Shown one piece after another: positions 35,407 to 44,394 of a stretch of 64,000 nt of DNA. The stretch lies in the NCBI GenBank assembly GCA_012728015.1, contig JAAYFY010000039.1, positions 1-64,000 on the forward strand. Direction: 5' to 3'. The stretch's first letter is position 1. Each line of letters starts with the position of its first letter. The notes beneath the pieces were generated by a model. It saw nothing but the letters and a program-made list of their open reading frames with translations. It did no database searches and had not been told where the DNA came from. The position numbers and the translations under genes were made by a program. The DNA comes from Clostridiaceae bacterium. GTDB taxonomy: Bacteria > Bacillota > Clostridia > DSM-8532.

Positions 35407-36197
35407 CAACCGCGGGGACCGTCTCCGTGGTTCTCACCCGTGGTTTTCATGCTTTTACCCAATTCTGTATTCCTGAAATGCTGTGCCCGGTATCGAAGGG
35501 GCGTTAGGCCAGTGCGTTTGCGGAAAACCTCGGTGAAATAGCTCTGACTGGGGAAGGCCAGTATTGAGGCGATCTGTGACGGACTGTGGTCAGAGTAAGC
35601 GAGCATGTTTTTGGCTGTATCTATTTTTCTTGCCTGAATATATTCACTTATGGTATAACCGGTTTCCTTTTTAAACAGCCGGGAGAGATATGATGGGCTC
35701 AAACCCGCAAATTTTGCAAGGGACGCAGCCGTGATACGCGTATGAAGATGGTCGTAAATATAGTCAATACAGTTTGCCACATGCCTGGAGCACACATTCT
35801 TCTTTCTCAGGTTCCTCATTCTCCTTGCATAATCAAGACACATGACGGAATGAAGAACCGCCACCTCCTGGGGCGTCTTGCACTTATCTGCCTTCTGGAC
35901 GTAAAAATCGCTTAAACCATAGGAAACAGACAGTTCCATGCCGCCTTCAATGCAATATCTTGCCACCAGCGCGGCCGTGATAACAAAGTGGTACTTAATA
36001 TTCTGAAGGTAATCCTCCGATAATGTCCCCAGCCCTTTTTTGTCCAGCAGGGACTCCTTACAAAGTTCGCGTGTTTTAGCGACGTCTCCTGACTTGATTA
36101 CAGAGTAGAATTCCAGTTCCGGGTCGTAGGAAGCACGCACAGTATTGCTCTCTCGCCTAACAAATTCTTTATAAAACACTTCCCGGTCAATATTCAT
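35406..36197 (-). CDS. AraC-family transcriptional regulator
   Basis: A 263-residue regulator whose C-terminal 100 residues form the AraC double helix-turn-helix: RITAASLAKFAGLSPSYLSR, LFKKETGYTISEYIQARKI, then SQIASILAFPSQSYFTEVF and RKRTGLTPLRYR. The N-terminal 150 residues contain paired helices but no recognised ligand domain (YSVIKSGDVAKTRELCKESL). It is divergent from the GH5-GH16-MFS genes and presumably activates them; a 12-bp direct repeat at 20-bp phasing lies between. The last dozen codons (TTGENHGDGPRG) are encoded by a dispersed repeat, so the natural C terminus has probably been replaced. Confidence 0.88.
   Translation of the reverse strand: MNIDREVFYKEFVRRESNTVRASYDPELEFYSVIKSGDVAKTRELCKESLLDKKGLGTLSEDYLQNIKYHFVITAALVARYCIEGGMELSVSYGLSDFYVQKADKCKTPQEVAVLHSVMCLDYARRMRNLRKKNVCSRHVANCIDYIYDHLHTRITAASLAKFAGLSPSYLSRLFKKETGYTISEYIQARKIDTAKNMLAYSDHSPSQIASILAFPSQSYFTEVFRKRTGLTPLRYRAQHFRNTELGKSMKTTGENHGDGPRG
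35408..35448. repeat. Dispersed GGGAC-GTC repeat copy
   Basis: AACCGCGGGGACCGTCTCCG then TGGTTCTCACCCGTGGTTTT: a GC-rich quasi-palindrome centred on GGGACCGTC, with two GTGGTT ends. It is related to copies at 40479, 53672 and 54296. Confidence 0.6.
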
Positions 36198-36274
36198 TAA
36201 AACCCCATCCTTTTATACTGCGTGCACTGATAGACCATTACTTTCAGTCGCCTATTCATATATCAGATAATATC

Positions 36275-36306
36275 ATAAAAACGATAATTATGAAATAAAA
36301 ACGATA
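36275..36306. promoter_or_regulatory. Direct repeat, probable AraC-type binding sites
   Basis: A perfect 12-mer ATAAAAACGATA occurs at 36275-36286 and again at 36295-36306, offset by exactly 20 bp (two helical turns). It sits in the 150-bp gap between the AraC-type regulator and GH5. AraC proteins commonly bind such direct repeats; the assignment to this regulator is inference. Confidence 0.6.
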
Positions 36307-36369
36307 TACTCTTTATCAGGTTCATGCCAAGCTAAAATTAATACTATGAAAAGGAGTTTGCCAAATCTT

Positions 36370-37398
36370 ATGATTAATCTTAACAGGGGAATCAATATCG
36401 GAGGCTATTTATCCCAGTGTGTACACAGCCAGGATCATTACCGGAATTTTATCGGGGAGGAAGATATCAAAAGAATTGCGGAGTGGGGCTTTGACCATAT
36501 CCGTCTTCCCATTGATTACGAAGTGCTGGAGACCGATGAGGGCAAAAAGAAGCCGGAAAGTTACGCATTCGTAAGCCGGGCGGTTTTATTGTGTCAGAAA
36601 TACCATCTGAATATCGTGCTGGATCTTCACAAGGCCTATGGCTATGATTTCAACCATGCCGGAGACAAGTCAAAGAACAACCTGTTCTCAAATGACGGAC
36701 TTAAACAGCGATTCGTAAACCTTTGGACGAATTTGGCCAAAGAGTACCAAAACTTCGGGCATGTGGCCTTTGAGCTTTTAAACGAAGTGGTTGAAGAGGA
36801 AAACACAGATTCATGGAATGGGCTGATACGCGATACAGTATCGGCGATCCGCGGGATAGCAAAGGAAACGCCGATCATCTATGGCGGCATCAGGTGGAAC
36901 AGCGCCGATACGCTGAAGTATCTGGAGGTTCCACAGGATAACAATATTATATTTACATTTCATTTTTATGAGCCCCTGATTTTCACGCACCAGAAGGCAT
37001 ACTGGGTCGAGAGGATGGATAAAGAGAAGGAAATCTTCTATCCGGAATCCATGGACTACTACCGAAAACAGTCGGCCGCCCTGGGAATCCAGGGAGAGCC
37101 TGTTGTAAACTCCCGATCCCAGTCCATGGGGCCCGAATTCATACGGGAGATGGTTTTAGAAGCTGTCAAAGCCGCGGAAGAAGCCGGTGTCAGGTTATAC
37201 TGCGGCGAGTTTGGCGTCATTGACCAGGCACCTGTTAAGGATACGCTGAGATGGTTTGAAGATGTAGACAGGGTTTTCCGGGAATTCAACATAGGCTGCG
37301 CGCTATGGACATACAAGGAGATGGACTTTGGCTTAACCGCTCCTCACTATGACGAGATAAGAGAAGATTTGATATCATTATGGACAGGGAGAAGCTGA
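36370..37398 (+). CDS. Glycoside hydrolase family 5 endo-beta-glucanase (cytosolic)
   Basis: A 342-residue (beta/alpha)8 hydrolase. It begins MINLNRGINIGGYLSQC, shows HIRLPIDYEVL and VLDLHKAYGYDF, the acid/base Glu in FELLNEVVEEE (about Glu139) and the nucleophile Glu in LYCGEFGVIDQ (about Glu280), with FTFHFYEPLIFTHQ between. There is no signal peptide, so it likely cleaves imported beta-glucan oligosaccharides. The start is uncertain: an in-frame ATG at 36346 lacks a ribosome site, while AAGGAG lies about 15 bases before 36370. It is the first gene of the locus controlled by the AraC-type protein. Confidence 0.87.
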   Translation: MINLNRGINIGGYLSQCVHSQDHYRNFIGEEDIKRIAEWGFDHIRLPIDYEVLETDEGKKKPESYAFVSRAVLLCQKYHLNIVLDLHKAYGYDFNHAGDKSKNNLFSNDGLKQRFVNLWTNLAKEYQNFGHVAFELLNEVVEEENTDSWNGLIRDTVSAIRGIAKETPIIYGGIRWNSADTLKYLEVPQDNNIIFTFHFYEPLIFTHQKAYWVERMDKEKEIFYPESMDYYRKQSAALGIQGEPVVNSRSQSMGPEFIREMVLEAVKAAEEAGVRLYCGEFGVIDQAPVKDTLRWFEDVDRVFREFNIGCALWTYKEMDFGLTAPHYDEIREDLISLWTGRS

Positions 37399-37421
37399 AT
37401 ACATTCAGGGAGGTATGTTTT

Positions 37422-38921
37422 ATGAAAATGCATGTGAGATTTTTAGCGCTGATTTGCTGTATTCTGCTTGTTTTCACCAGCCTGGCCGGATGCGGGGACA
37501 ATGCCGCTGACCCTGCTGTTGAACCTGCAGATCCTAATTCCGCGGAGGAAACCGATGTTGAGCCAACACCCGCGGAGAAAACCGATGAGCCAACACCCAT
37601 GCCTGAAACGGGACAGCCGAGCTCTCCTCCCAAAAACCAGGTTGACGAAAGTGAGATCCCACAATATGAGGGCTACACCCTTTTATGGCATGATGAGTTT
37701 AACGGGACCGATCTGAATACCGATATATGGACTATTGAGCAGCGCAGTCCGGGTTGGACCAACAACGAACTGCAGGCGTACTCCACGTCAGACGACAACG
37801 TATTCATTAGGGACGGGAGGCTTGTCCTTAAAGCCATTAAGACACTGAAAAACGGAAGGGACTATTATACCTCCGGCAAGGTTTACACAAGGGGGAAAAA
37901 GGATTTTTTGTACGGAAAGGTTGTTGTAAGCGCCAAAGTACCTGAAGGACAGGGGTTATGGCCCGCAATCTGGATGATGCCCACAAATGAAGGATATTAC
38001 GGTAATTGGCCAAGGTGCGGCGAGATCGATATCTTGGAGGTTTTGGGCAATCAAACCCACATAGCCTATGCCACCGTGCACTATGGCAACCCCCACGCGC
38101 AACAGCAGGGTACCAAGGTCCTGACCGACGGCACCACCTTTGCGGATGACTTCCATGAGTTTTCCCTGGAATGGGAGCCCGGTGAAATGCGTTTTTATGT
38201 GGACGGGGAACTTATACATACCGTAAATGACTGGTACACCGCTTTTGCCGGGGAAGAGAAGCCTTATCCGGCTCCATTTAACCAGAGTTTCTATATTCAA
38301 ATGAACCTGGCGGTGGGCGGCAACTGGCCGGGAAATCCTGATGAAACCACAGACTTTTCCAGGGCCGAGTTTGAAATCGATTATGTCAGGGTATACCAGA
38401 AGCCGGAGTATGACACCAACGTCAAAAGGCCCGAAAAGAAATACCGTGAGCCTTTGGAGGACGGAAACCTTATCTACAACGGAGACTTTGCGGAAGCTGA
38501 GAATTTTCACGACAATACCAACTGGGTATTCCTTCTGTTCCAGGGGGGCGAGGGCTCTGCGGAGATAATGGATGGAACGATGATTATCAAAACCCGGAAC
38601 CAGGGAGCGGTGGATTATTCGGTGCAGCTTGTGCAGGCCGATCTTCCCATGTACAAGGGCAGGAAATACCGGATATCCTTTGAAGCGCGCGCTTCGGAAG
38701 TACGGGACATGAACGTGTGTGTATCGGCTCCCACTGTAAACTGGACCAGGTATTTCCCTGATACCTCGGTGACCCTGTCCACCAGTTGGCAAAACTACAC
38801 CTATGAGTTTACCATGAAAGAAATGGACGACAACTGCGGAAGGCTGGAGTTCAACATGGGTAACATGGGATCAACGGCTGATATTTATATCAGGAACGTT
38901 CGGATAGAATTCATCGAATAG
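37422..38921 (+). CDS. GH16 beta-glucanase lipoprotein with C-terminal carbohydrate-binding module
   Basis: A 499-residue surface enzyme with a signal peptide and lipobox SLAGC, then a Pro/Thr/Glu linker containing the tandem repeat PTPAEKTDEPTP-type units. The GH16 domain (about 90-330) has the catalytic signature EIDILE, Glu201 as nucleophile and Glu206 as acid/base, plus the sandwich motifs LWHDEFNGTDLN and GLWPAIWMMP. A CBM4/9-like jelly roll (about 340-499: NLIYNGDFAEAENF; YRISFEARASE) follows. It would cut laminarin or mixed-linkage beta-glucan at the cell surface. GGGAGG precedes the ATG at 37422, 24 bases after GH5. Confidence 0.92.
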   Translation: MKMHVRFLALICCILLVFTSLAGCGDNAADPAVEPADPNSAEETDVEPTPAEKTDEPTPMPETGQPSSPPKNQVDESEIPQYEGYTLLWHDEFNGTDLNTDIWTIEQRSPGWTNNELQAYSTSDDNVFIRDGRLVLKAIKTLKNGRDYYTSGKVYTRGKKDFLYGKVVVSAKVPEGQGLWPAIWMMPTNEGYYGNWPRCGEIDILEVLGNQTHIAYATVHYGNPHAQQQGTKVLTDGTTFADDFHEFSLEWEPGEMRFYVDGELIHTVNDWYTAFAGEEKPYPAPFNQSFYIQMNLAVGGNWPGNPDETTDFSRAEFEIDYVRVYQKPEYDTNVKRPEKKYREPLEDGNLIYNGDFAEAENFHDNTNWVFLLFQGGEGSAEIMDGTMIIKTRNQGAVDYSVQLVQADLPMYKGRKYRISFEARASEVRDMNVCVSAPTVNWTRYFPDTSVTLSTSWQNYTYEFTMKEMDDNCGRLEFNMGNMGSTADIYIRNVRIEFIE

Positions 38922-38941
38922 CCCACTAAACAGCAGGATCT

Positions 38942-38979
38942 CCCCTATCCCTTGCCATTTTCGGGATAGGGGTTATTTT
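38942..38979 (+). terminator. Terminator after the GH16 gene
   Basis: Perfect 10-base arms CCCCTATCCC / GGGATAGGGG with an 11-base loop are followed by TTATTTT, 21 bp after the GH16 stop. Confidence 0.82.
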
Positions 38980-39096
38980 CCTCCTGGTATGTCGCCTGCC
39001 GGCCTTCCGGCAGCTATAGTCGACCGATACTTTTTCTGCTGTTGTTGTTACTATATAATATGATTATCCAATAAAGGTAAAAGGGGTTTGTGTAAG

Positions 39097-39186
39097 ATGA
39101 TGAAACTGAAAGGTATGAACTTTGGACTGACTGATCCCCATTATGCCGATATAAGGGATGAGCTAATCTCATTGTGGACAGCATGA
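39097..39186 (+). pseudogene. Remnant of a second GH5 gene (C-terminal 29 codons)
   Basis: The reading frame MMKLKGMNFGLTDPHYADIR then DELISLWTA aligns to the C terminus of the GH5 enzyme encoded at 36370-37398 (MDFGLTAPHYDEIREDLISL then WTGRS). The match covers only the last 27 or so residues; the rest of a GH5 gene is missing and the GH16 terminator lies just upstream. It ends 25 bp before the MFS gene, as the true GH5 ends 23 bp before GH16. This points to deletion of a duplicated GH5 gene. Confidence 0.75.
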
Positions 39187-39210
39187 TAAGCCGGAGAGGA
39201 ACTATATAAT

Positions 39211-40467
39211 ATGAAAAACAGACTGATGAAACATCAATTGCTACGCACCCTTGTTGAACTTCGAGGCAATCCCCGTGCCTGCGTTTATACAGAGCCCATG
39301 TGGGGCCTGTCCATGAACCTGTGCCTGCCTTACGCCACGGTATATATGCTGACCTTCGGCATGAGCGATACGCAGGTCGGGATAGTCTCATCGGTATATA
39401 TGTTTTCCCAGATGATATTCGCGTTTTTGGCCGGTCCCATCGTAGATAAATTGGGGCGCAGAAAGAGCACTGCCATCTTTGACTTCCTGTCCTGGAGCCT
39501 TCCCTGCCTTATTTGGGCCTTCAGCCAGGGCTTCTGGTTTTTCGTGGTGGCTGCGCTTCTTAACGGGATGATGAAGATACCCACCGTATCATGGGATTGT
39601 CTTCTCATAGAGGATGCCCCGAAGGACAAGATCACCCAGATCTATTCGCTGGTGATACTTGCCAGTAATCTCTCAGCTCTTTTTGCGCCCATCTCCTCGG
39701 TCCTTGTGGCAAAACTGACACTGGCACCTGCAATACGTATCCTCTATATCAACGCCTTCATCGTTATGACCGCTAAGCTGATAATCCTGTTTAAATTCTC
39801 AACAGAAACAGCCGTAGGCAGAATAAGGCGCGAGGCAACCCGCAATATGTCACTGGGCGAACTCCTGTCGGGATACAAAGGCGCGGCAAAGAAGATCAGG
39901 GCCTCGAAGGGTACCATATTTGCCATTGTCATCAGCATATTCGTTGAGATTGCCGCCATGCTTGGAAGCACCTTCTGGCAGATTATCGTGTCCAAGCGCA
40001 TCGGTGTTCCCGATGAACTTTTGCCCATCTTTCCAATGGCAAAAAGCATCATCGCTATAGTGCTTTTCTTCACCATAATTACTCATATACGGCAGGCAAA
40101 GCTGAAATGGCCTCTGTATGGAGGGTTTTTAAGCGCCATCATCGGGTGCCTGCTGCTTATTTCGGTAAAGGGCACCACTTTTTGGGGGTATCTCATCCTG
40201 TCGGTTTCGCTCATCTTTGAAGCGCTTGGCGGCGCTGTTTTAGCTACGCTGAGAGAATCCCTGGTGGCGATACATGTAGAGCCAACAGAACGCTCCAATA
40301 TCCTTGCCCTGCTGCAAACCACGGTCATGCTGGTGAGCGTGCCCTTCGGATACATAGGCGGAATGCTGAGCGATATCTCAAGGGTCCTGCCCTTTGTTCT
40401 CACTATAGGTATGCTGCTGTTGGGAATCCTTGCAACCGCTTTATTCTACCGCAAATCTACTGCCTAA
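39211..40467 (+). CDS. Major facilitator superfamily transporter
   Basis: A 418-residue permease with about 12 transmembrane helices. The loop 2-3 MFS motif appears as GPIVDKLGRRKS, and FIVMTAKLIILFKFSTE marks the end of the first half before a central cytosolic loop (RREATRNMSLGELLSGYKGA). Its placement after GH5 and GH16 suggests import of beta-glucan oligosaccharides or export of an inhibitor; substrate is inferred from context only. GGAGAGGAACTATATAAT precedes the ATG. Confidence 0.82.
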   Translation: MKNRLMKHQLLRTLVELRGNPRACVYTEPMWGLSMNLCLPYATVYMLTFGMSDTQVGIVSSVYMFSQMIFAFLAGPIVDKLGRRKSTAIFDFLSWSLPCLIWAFSQGFWFFVVAALLNGMMKIPTVSWDCLLIEDAPKDKITQIYSLVILASNLSALFAPISSVLVAKLTLAPAIRILYINAFIVMTAKLIILFKFSTETAVGRIRREATRNMSLGELLSGYKGAAKKIRASKGTIFAIVISIFVEIAAMLGSTFWQIIVSKRIGVPDELLPIFPMAKSIIAIVLFFTIITHIRQAKLKWPLYGGFLSAIIGCLLLISVKGTTFWGYLILSVSLIFEALGGAVLATLRESLVAIHVEPTERSNILALLQTTVMLVSVPFGYIGGMLSDISRVLPFVLTIGMLLLGILATALFYRKSTA

Positions 40468-40478
40468 TCCAGAAGAAG

Positions 40479-40520
40479 CCGCGGGGATCGCCCCTGCGGT
40501 TTAGTCGTCCCTGCGGTTTA
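40479..40520. repeat. Dispersed GGGAC/GGGATC-type repeat copy
   Basis: CCGCGGGGATCGCCCCTGCGG is a near-palindrome followed by a second half GTCGTCCCTGCGGTTTA between the convergent MFS and tyrA genes; it may also fold as a bidirectional terminator. Confidence 0.5.
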
Positions 40521-41618
40521 GCGGGCTTTTACGCCGTAGCCCAAAGCGCTTAGGGTTTCCATTCCTGCCCTCATGGATTCCTCGTCCTCAAAGCGGATTT
40601 CCAGCGCCCCTTCCTCGTTTTCACGGCTATGGACGATCCCGATGTTCTTGATGTTGATGCCCTTCCGGGCGAGGGCTGTAGCAATGGTGGCGATGATGCC
40701 CGGCTTGTCTTCCACATCCACGGCAATATCATACTGCCTTTCGATTATGCTCTTTGGCATATCCGCTATGGAGTTCCGGAAAGCCCTGGCTGTTTTGAAA
40801 AAGCGAATGAGTTCATCCCTGTTTCCATCCTTAAGTATCTCGCAGAAATCCGACAACTGGCCTTCCATGGCCGAGAGGGTCTTAAGGATAATGTCCCTGT
40901 TGGACAGGCAGATACCAGCCCAGAGTTCCGGGGATGATGACGCGATCCTGGTTATATCCTTGAAGCCTCCGGCAGCTATGGTCTTCATATACCCGTTAGG
41001 ACCGTCAAGTTTATTCACAAGATTGACAAGAAGGGACGCCACCACATGGGGAACATGGCTTATGGCGGCTGTTACGCGGTCATGCTCTAGGGGCGTCATC
41101 TCAAGCGGGATAGCCTTAAGGTCACGGATAACGCCAAGTAAGAGTTGTTTATTGTTATCGGCGGTGTTTTCATCGGGGGTGATCACATAGAAAGCGTTCT
41201 CGAAAAGGTTGGCCTTGGCAGCCGAATAGCCCGATTTTTCCGATCCGGCCAGGGGATGGCCTCCGATGAACTGGCCTGATACTCCCATTTCGGCCATGAT
41301 CCGGTATACATCCCCCTTGGTGCTGCCCACGTCGGTTATCACACAATCAGGCCTTATATGGGGCTTGATCCTTTCCAGCAGATCCTTCATGGCGTATACC
41401 GGCACGCACAGGAAAATGATGTCGCAGAACTGAAACTCGGCCAAATCAGGGGACACCGAAATATCCACAACCCCGTCGGAAAGGGCCTTGTCCAGTATTT
41501 CCGAATCCCTGTTCCATGCTGCGGTGCGGTACCTGCCGCCGGTTCTTTTAAGGGCATGAGCGATAGAGCCTCCGATTAGCCCTAAACCGACAATTCCGAC
41601 TGTAAGAATATCCTTCAT
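40518..41618 (-). CDS. tyrA: Prephenate dehydrogenase with C-terminal ACT domain
   Basis: A 366-residue enzyme of tyrosine synthesis converting prephenate to 4-hydroxyphenylpyruvate with NAD. It shows the Rossmann motif VGIVGLGLIGGSIA at the N terminus, DVGSTKGDVYR, FIGGHPLAGSEKSGYSAA (catalytic His) and AISHVPHVVAS. The last 70 residues (YDIAVDVEDKPGIIATIATA; NIKNIGIVHSREN) form an ACT domain for feedback control. MKDILTVG at 41618 is the start, preceded by GGAAGGTGTG; the upstream extension is not supported. Confidence 0.93.
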   Translation of the reverse strand: MKDILTVGIVGLGLIGGSIAHALKRTGGRYRTAAWNRDSEILDKALSDGVVDISVSPDLAEFQFCDIIFLCVPVYAMKDLLERIKPHIRPDCVITDVGSTKGDVYRIMAEMGVSGQFIGGHPLAGSEKSGYSAAKANLFENAFYVITPDENTADNNKQLLLGVIRDLKAIPLEMTPLEHDRVTAAISHVPHVVASLLVNLVNKLDGPNGYMKTIAAGGFKDITRIASSSPELWAGICLSNRDIILKTLSAMEGQLSDFCEILKDGNRDELIRFFKTARAFRNSIADMPKSIIERQYDIAVDVEDKPGIIATIATALARKGINIKNIGIVHSRENEEGALEIRFEDEESMRAGMETLSALGYGVKAR

Positions 41619-41771
41619 TGAGAACACACCTTCCATACTACTTAAAAACACCGTAAGGCGCTTTTTCACCCTACACCTGCATCCCGATATGATAAGCAAA
41701 ATCCCTGTTTCAGGCAAGGCGAAATAACTTCCCCACCGGGTTTTGCCGAAACTTCGGAACGCCGGGCCTTG

Positions 41772-42323
41772 TCACAGTTTCAAACCGCCGGTTTTCAGCA
41801 ACCTGTCCGCAAAAAGGATGCCGGATACTGTTTTGGAATCCTTTATGGTACCATCATGAATCATTTTGATGACATCATCCAGTTTATACTTAAATGCTTG
41901 TATAACCTCGTCCTCATCAGGGCTTGCCTCGCCTTTGGAAAGGTTTGTCGCCACGAAGACATGCAGCACCTCATCCGAATAAGCTGGCGCCGGATAGAGG
42001 GTCAGTATTTTGATAAACCTGTCTGCGTTGTATCCGGTTTCTTCCTTAAGCTCCCTTGCGGCACACCGGACAGGGTCCTCTCCTTCGTCCAGTTTCCCGG
42101 CAGGGAGTTCCAGCGAAACCTCTTCTATTGGCTTGCGGTATTGCTTAACGAGGATTACATGCCCGTCCTCGGTTATGGGAACGACCACTGAAGCCCCCGA
42201 ATGCCTTATGACATCCCTATATGCTGTCTTCCCGTTGGGAAGCTCAATAGTAAGCCGCTCGATGTCGAAAATGAACCCTTTATGGATGGGTTCGGTCCTG
42301 GTAGTTTTTTCGTAGTAGTTCAT
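41772..42323 (-). CDS. NUDIX hydrolase, ADP-ribose pyrophosphatase type
   Basis: A 183-residue hydrolase with a complete NUDIX box: G-K-L-D-E-G-E-D-P then AARELKEETGYNADR matching G-x5-E-x7-R-E-U-x-E-E-x-G-U. The N-terminal strand pattern YEKTTRTEPIHKGFIFDIER and the proline PAPAYSDEVLHVFVA downstream place it with ADP-ribose diphosphatases (NudF/YqkG), which clear toxic ADP-ribose. It is a single gene flanked by a REP-like repeat upstream. Confidence 0.9.
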   Translation of the reverse strand: MNYYEKTTRTEPIHKGFIFDIERLTIELPNGKTAYRDVIRHSGASVVVPITEDGHVILVKQYRKPIEEVSLELPAGKLDEGEDPVRCAARELKEETGYNADRFIKILTLYPAPAYSDEVLHVFVATNLSKGEASPDEDEVIQAFKYKLDDVIKMIHDGTIKDSKTVSGILFADRLLKTGGLKL

Positions 42324-42366
42324 TCATATACCTCTGATCATTAATAATGTTCGGTAATTCCATTCT

Positions 42367-42431
42367 TGTCATTGCGAGCGGAACGCAGTGGAGCGCGAGA
42401 TTGCCACGTCGCTTCGCTCCTCGCAATGACA
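42367..42431. repeat. REP-like hairpin element
   Basis: The 5' arm TGTCATTGCGAGCG and 3' arm CGCTCCTCGCAATGACA bound a 65-base unit with GGAACGCAGTGGAGCGCG inside. A partial further copy (CACAATGACATGCC, GGTGTCATTGCT) follows at 42449-42476 and overlaps the end of proC. The TGTCATTGCGAGC family is widespread in many unrelated bacterial genomes. Confidence 0.8.
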
Positions 42432-42469
42432 GGAGGGGCATAACTCCTCACAATGACATGCCTTGGGTG

Positions 42470-43276
42470 TCATTGCTTGCTGATCTCCCTTGCTTTCCTG
42501 GCGCATTCTTCCATGGCCCTGATGACGGCGCTTCTGAAGCCTGCTTTCTCCAATTCCGAGACGGCCTCAATGGTGGTTCCCGCAGGCGAGCATACCATAT
42601 CCTTAAGCTCTCCCGGGTGTTTCCCTGTTTCCAGGACCATCTTCGCAGAACCCAAAACCGCCTGTGCCGCAAACCTGTATGCCTTGTCCCTGGGTATCCC
42701 CGACCGAACCGCGGCATCGGCCATGGCCTCAATGAACATGAAGACATATGCCGGGCTGCTGCCTGTCAGCGCGGTTACTTCGCTCATCAGGCCCTCTTCC
42801 AGTTCCTCAGCCTTTCCCGAGTACCCGAAAAGTTCCATAATGCTTTCCTTTTCCTGGGGTGACTGGGTCCCGTCAAAGCATACGAGGGCCACCCCTTCTC
42901 CAACAAGGGCAGGGGTATTGGGCATGGTCCGCACGACCCTCGTCTTATGTCCAAGTATGTCCTTATACCATGATATGGGAAGCCCTACAACGATGGTCAC
43001 CAGGATCTTGCTTCCCAGAACGTTCCCAATCTCCTCCAGGACAGCCTTTGCGTACCTGGGCTTGACGGCAAGGAATATGATGTCCGAAGAACAAACCAGC
43101 TCAATATTGCTCCCGCACGGCGTAAGTCCGGTTTCCCGGGCAAGCTGGTCCAAAGCATCACGATTGATGTCATAAGCAAACAGTTTGTATTTCCCGTCGG
43201 CGTTTCCCTTTACTATTCCTCTTATCAGTGCGCCGCCCATGCTGCCGGTTCCAATAAACCCAACCTTTACAGACAT
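42470..43276 (-). CDS. proC: Pyrroline-5-carboxylate reductase
   Basis: A 268-residue enzyme for the last step of proline synthesis. It has the Rossmann motif GFIGTGSMGGALIRG, DIIFLAVKPRYAKAVLEEIG, the segment RTMPNTPALVGEGV and the C-terminal dimer motif VTALTGSSPAYVFMFIEA with GIPRDKAYRFAAQAVLGSA. All family landmarks are present. The stop codon region is formed by a REP fragment (TCATTGCTTGC), so the last residues (REISKQ) may be affected by that insertion. Confidence 0.94.
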   Translation of the reverse strand: MSVKVGFIGTGSMGGALIRGIVKGNADGKYKLFAYDINRDALDQLARETGLTPCGSNIELVCSSDIIFLAVKPRYAKAVLEEIGNVLGSKILVTIVVGLPISWYKDILGHKTRVVRTMPNTPALVGEGVALVCFDGTQSPQEKESIMELFGYSGKAEELEEGLMSEVTALTGSSPAYVFMFIEAMADAAVRSGIPRDKAYRFAAQAVLGSAKMVLETGKHPGELKDMVCSPAGTTIEAVSELEKAGFRSAVIRAMEECARKAREISKQ

Positions 43277-43317
43277 ATATATCTACCTCCCTGCGCTATC
43301 GGCGGGTAAAGCGGCAT

Positions 43318-44361
43318 TTACCAGCCATCCATCATGAATACCTGGTCGCTGTCGTCATCGCCGCCCATATACTGTATGCCCAGATGCTCATAGGCAAGCC
43401 GGGTTGCTTTCCTGCCCCTGGGCGTTTTTTGCAGGAAACCAAGCTGGAGTAAAAATGGCTCGTAAACATCCTCGATGGTATCGGGCTCTTCGCCGGTTGA
43501 CGCGGCAAGGGTATCAAGCCCTACCGGCCCTCCATCAAATTTTTGAATGATCGTGAGAAGAACGTTCCTGTCCACGCTGTCCAGTCCCAGTCCATCGATA
43601 TCCAGCGCTTTTAAGGCATACTTTGTCACCTTCAGGTCGATGTGGCCATCGCCATGGATCTGGGCAAAGTCCCTTATACGCTTGAGCAGGCGGTTGGCAA
43701 TGCGCGGAGTGCCCCTGGACCTCCTGGCAATCTCTGTCGCGGCATCAGGGTCGATTTCAATGCCCAATATGGATGCCGATCGTTTTACTATCCGCTTAAG
43801 CTCATCATGGGTATACAATTCAAGCCTGTTGATGATGCCAAACCTTTCCCGCAAGGGGGAAGTGAGCAGCCCGGCACGGGTGGTTGCTCCCACCAGCGTG
43901 AACCTGGGAAGATCGATGCGTATGGACCGGGCGCTTGGCCCCTTTCCGATAATGATATCCAGCGCGTAATCTTCCATGGCTGGATAGAGTATTTCCTCAA
44001 CCGTCCTGTTCAGGCGGTGTATCTCATCGATGAACAATACATCGGTATCGCCCAAGTTGGTCAATATGGCGGCCAGATCTCCCGGCCTCTCAATAGCCGG
44101 ACCAGAAGTAACCCTCAGATTGGCGCCAAGCTCGCTGGCAATTATGCCTGCCAGCGTGGTTTTCCCCAAACCCGGCGGTCCGTACAGAAGGACATGGTCC
44201 AGCGCTTCATCGCGCTGCTTCGCCGCCCTGATAAAGACCTGCAGGTTTTCCTTAACCTTTTCCTGGCCTATGTATTCGTCCATGATGCGAGGTCTTAAGC
44301 TTGCCTCGTCTAAATCATCCTTTTTAAACCCACGGCCTATCAGGCGTTCATCTTCATGCAA
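43318..44361 (-). CDS. ruvB: Holliday junction branch migration ATPase
   Basis: A 347-residue AAA+ motor with Walker [16 protein letters not shown], Walker [12 protein letters not shown], sensor [20 protein letters not shown] and the C-terminal winged helix ([22 protein letters not shown]). With RuvA it drives branch migration of Holliday junctions. A TTG at 44361 with GGAAGGTG six bases upstream is preferred; the GTG three codons earlier overlaps that site. It follows ruvA by 24 bases; ruvC is not in the window. Confidence 0.95.
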   Translation of the reverse strand: MHEDERLIGRGFKKDDLDEASLRPRIMDEYIGQEKVKENLQVFIRAAKQRDEALDHVLLYGPPGLGKTTLAGIIASELGANLRVTSGPAIERPGDLAAILTNLGDTDVLFIDEIHRLNRTVEEILYPAMEDYALDIIIGKGPSARSIRIDLPRFTLVGATTRAGLLTSPLRERFGIINRLELYTHDELKRIVKRSASILGIEIDPDAATEIARRSRGTPRIANRLLKRIRDFAQIHGDGHIDLKVTKYALKALDIDGLGLDSVDRNVLLTIIQKFDGGPVGLDTLAASTGEEPDTIEDVYEPFLLQLGFLQKTPRGRKATRLAYEHLGIQYMGGDDDSDQVFMMDGW

Positions 44362-44394
44362 ATCTTTCACCTTCCTGGTCTTTTTGCCGGATTA

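Noticed and set aside
37956-38792. 278-codon minus-strand frame
   Set aside because: It is a shadow of the GH16 gene, which has a signal peptide, catalytic motif and ribosome site.
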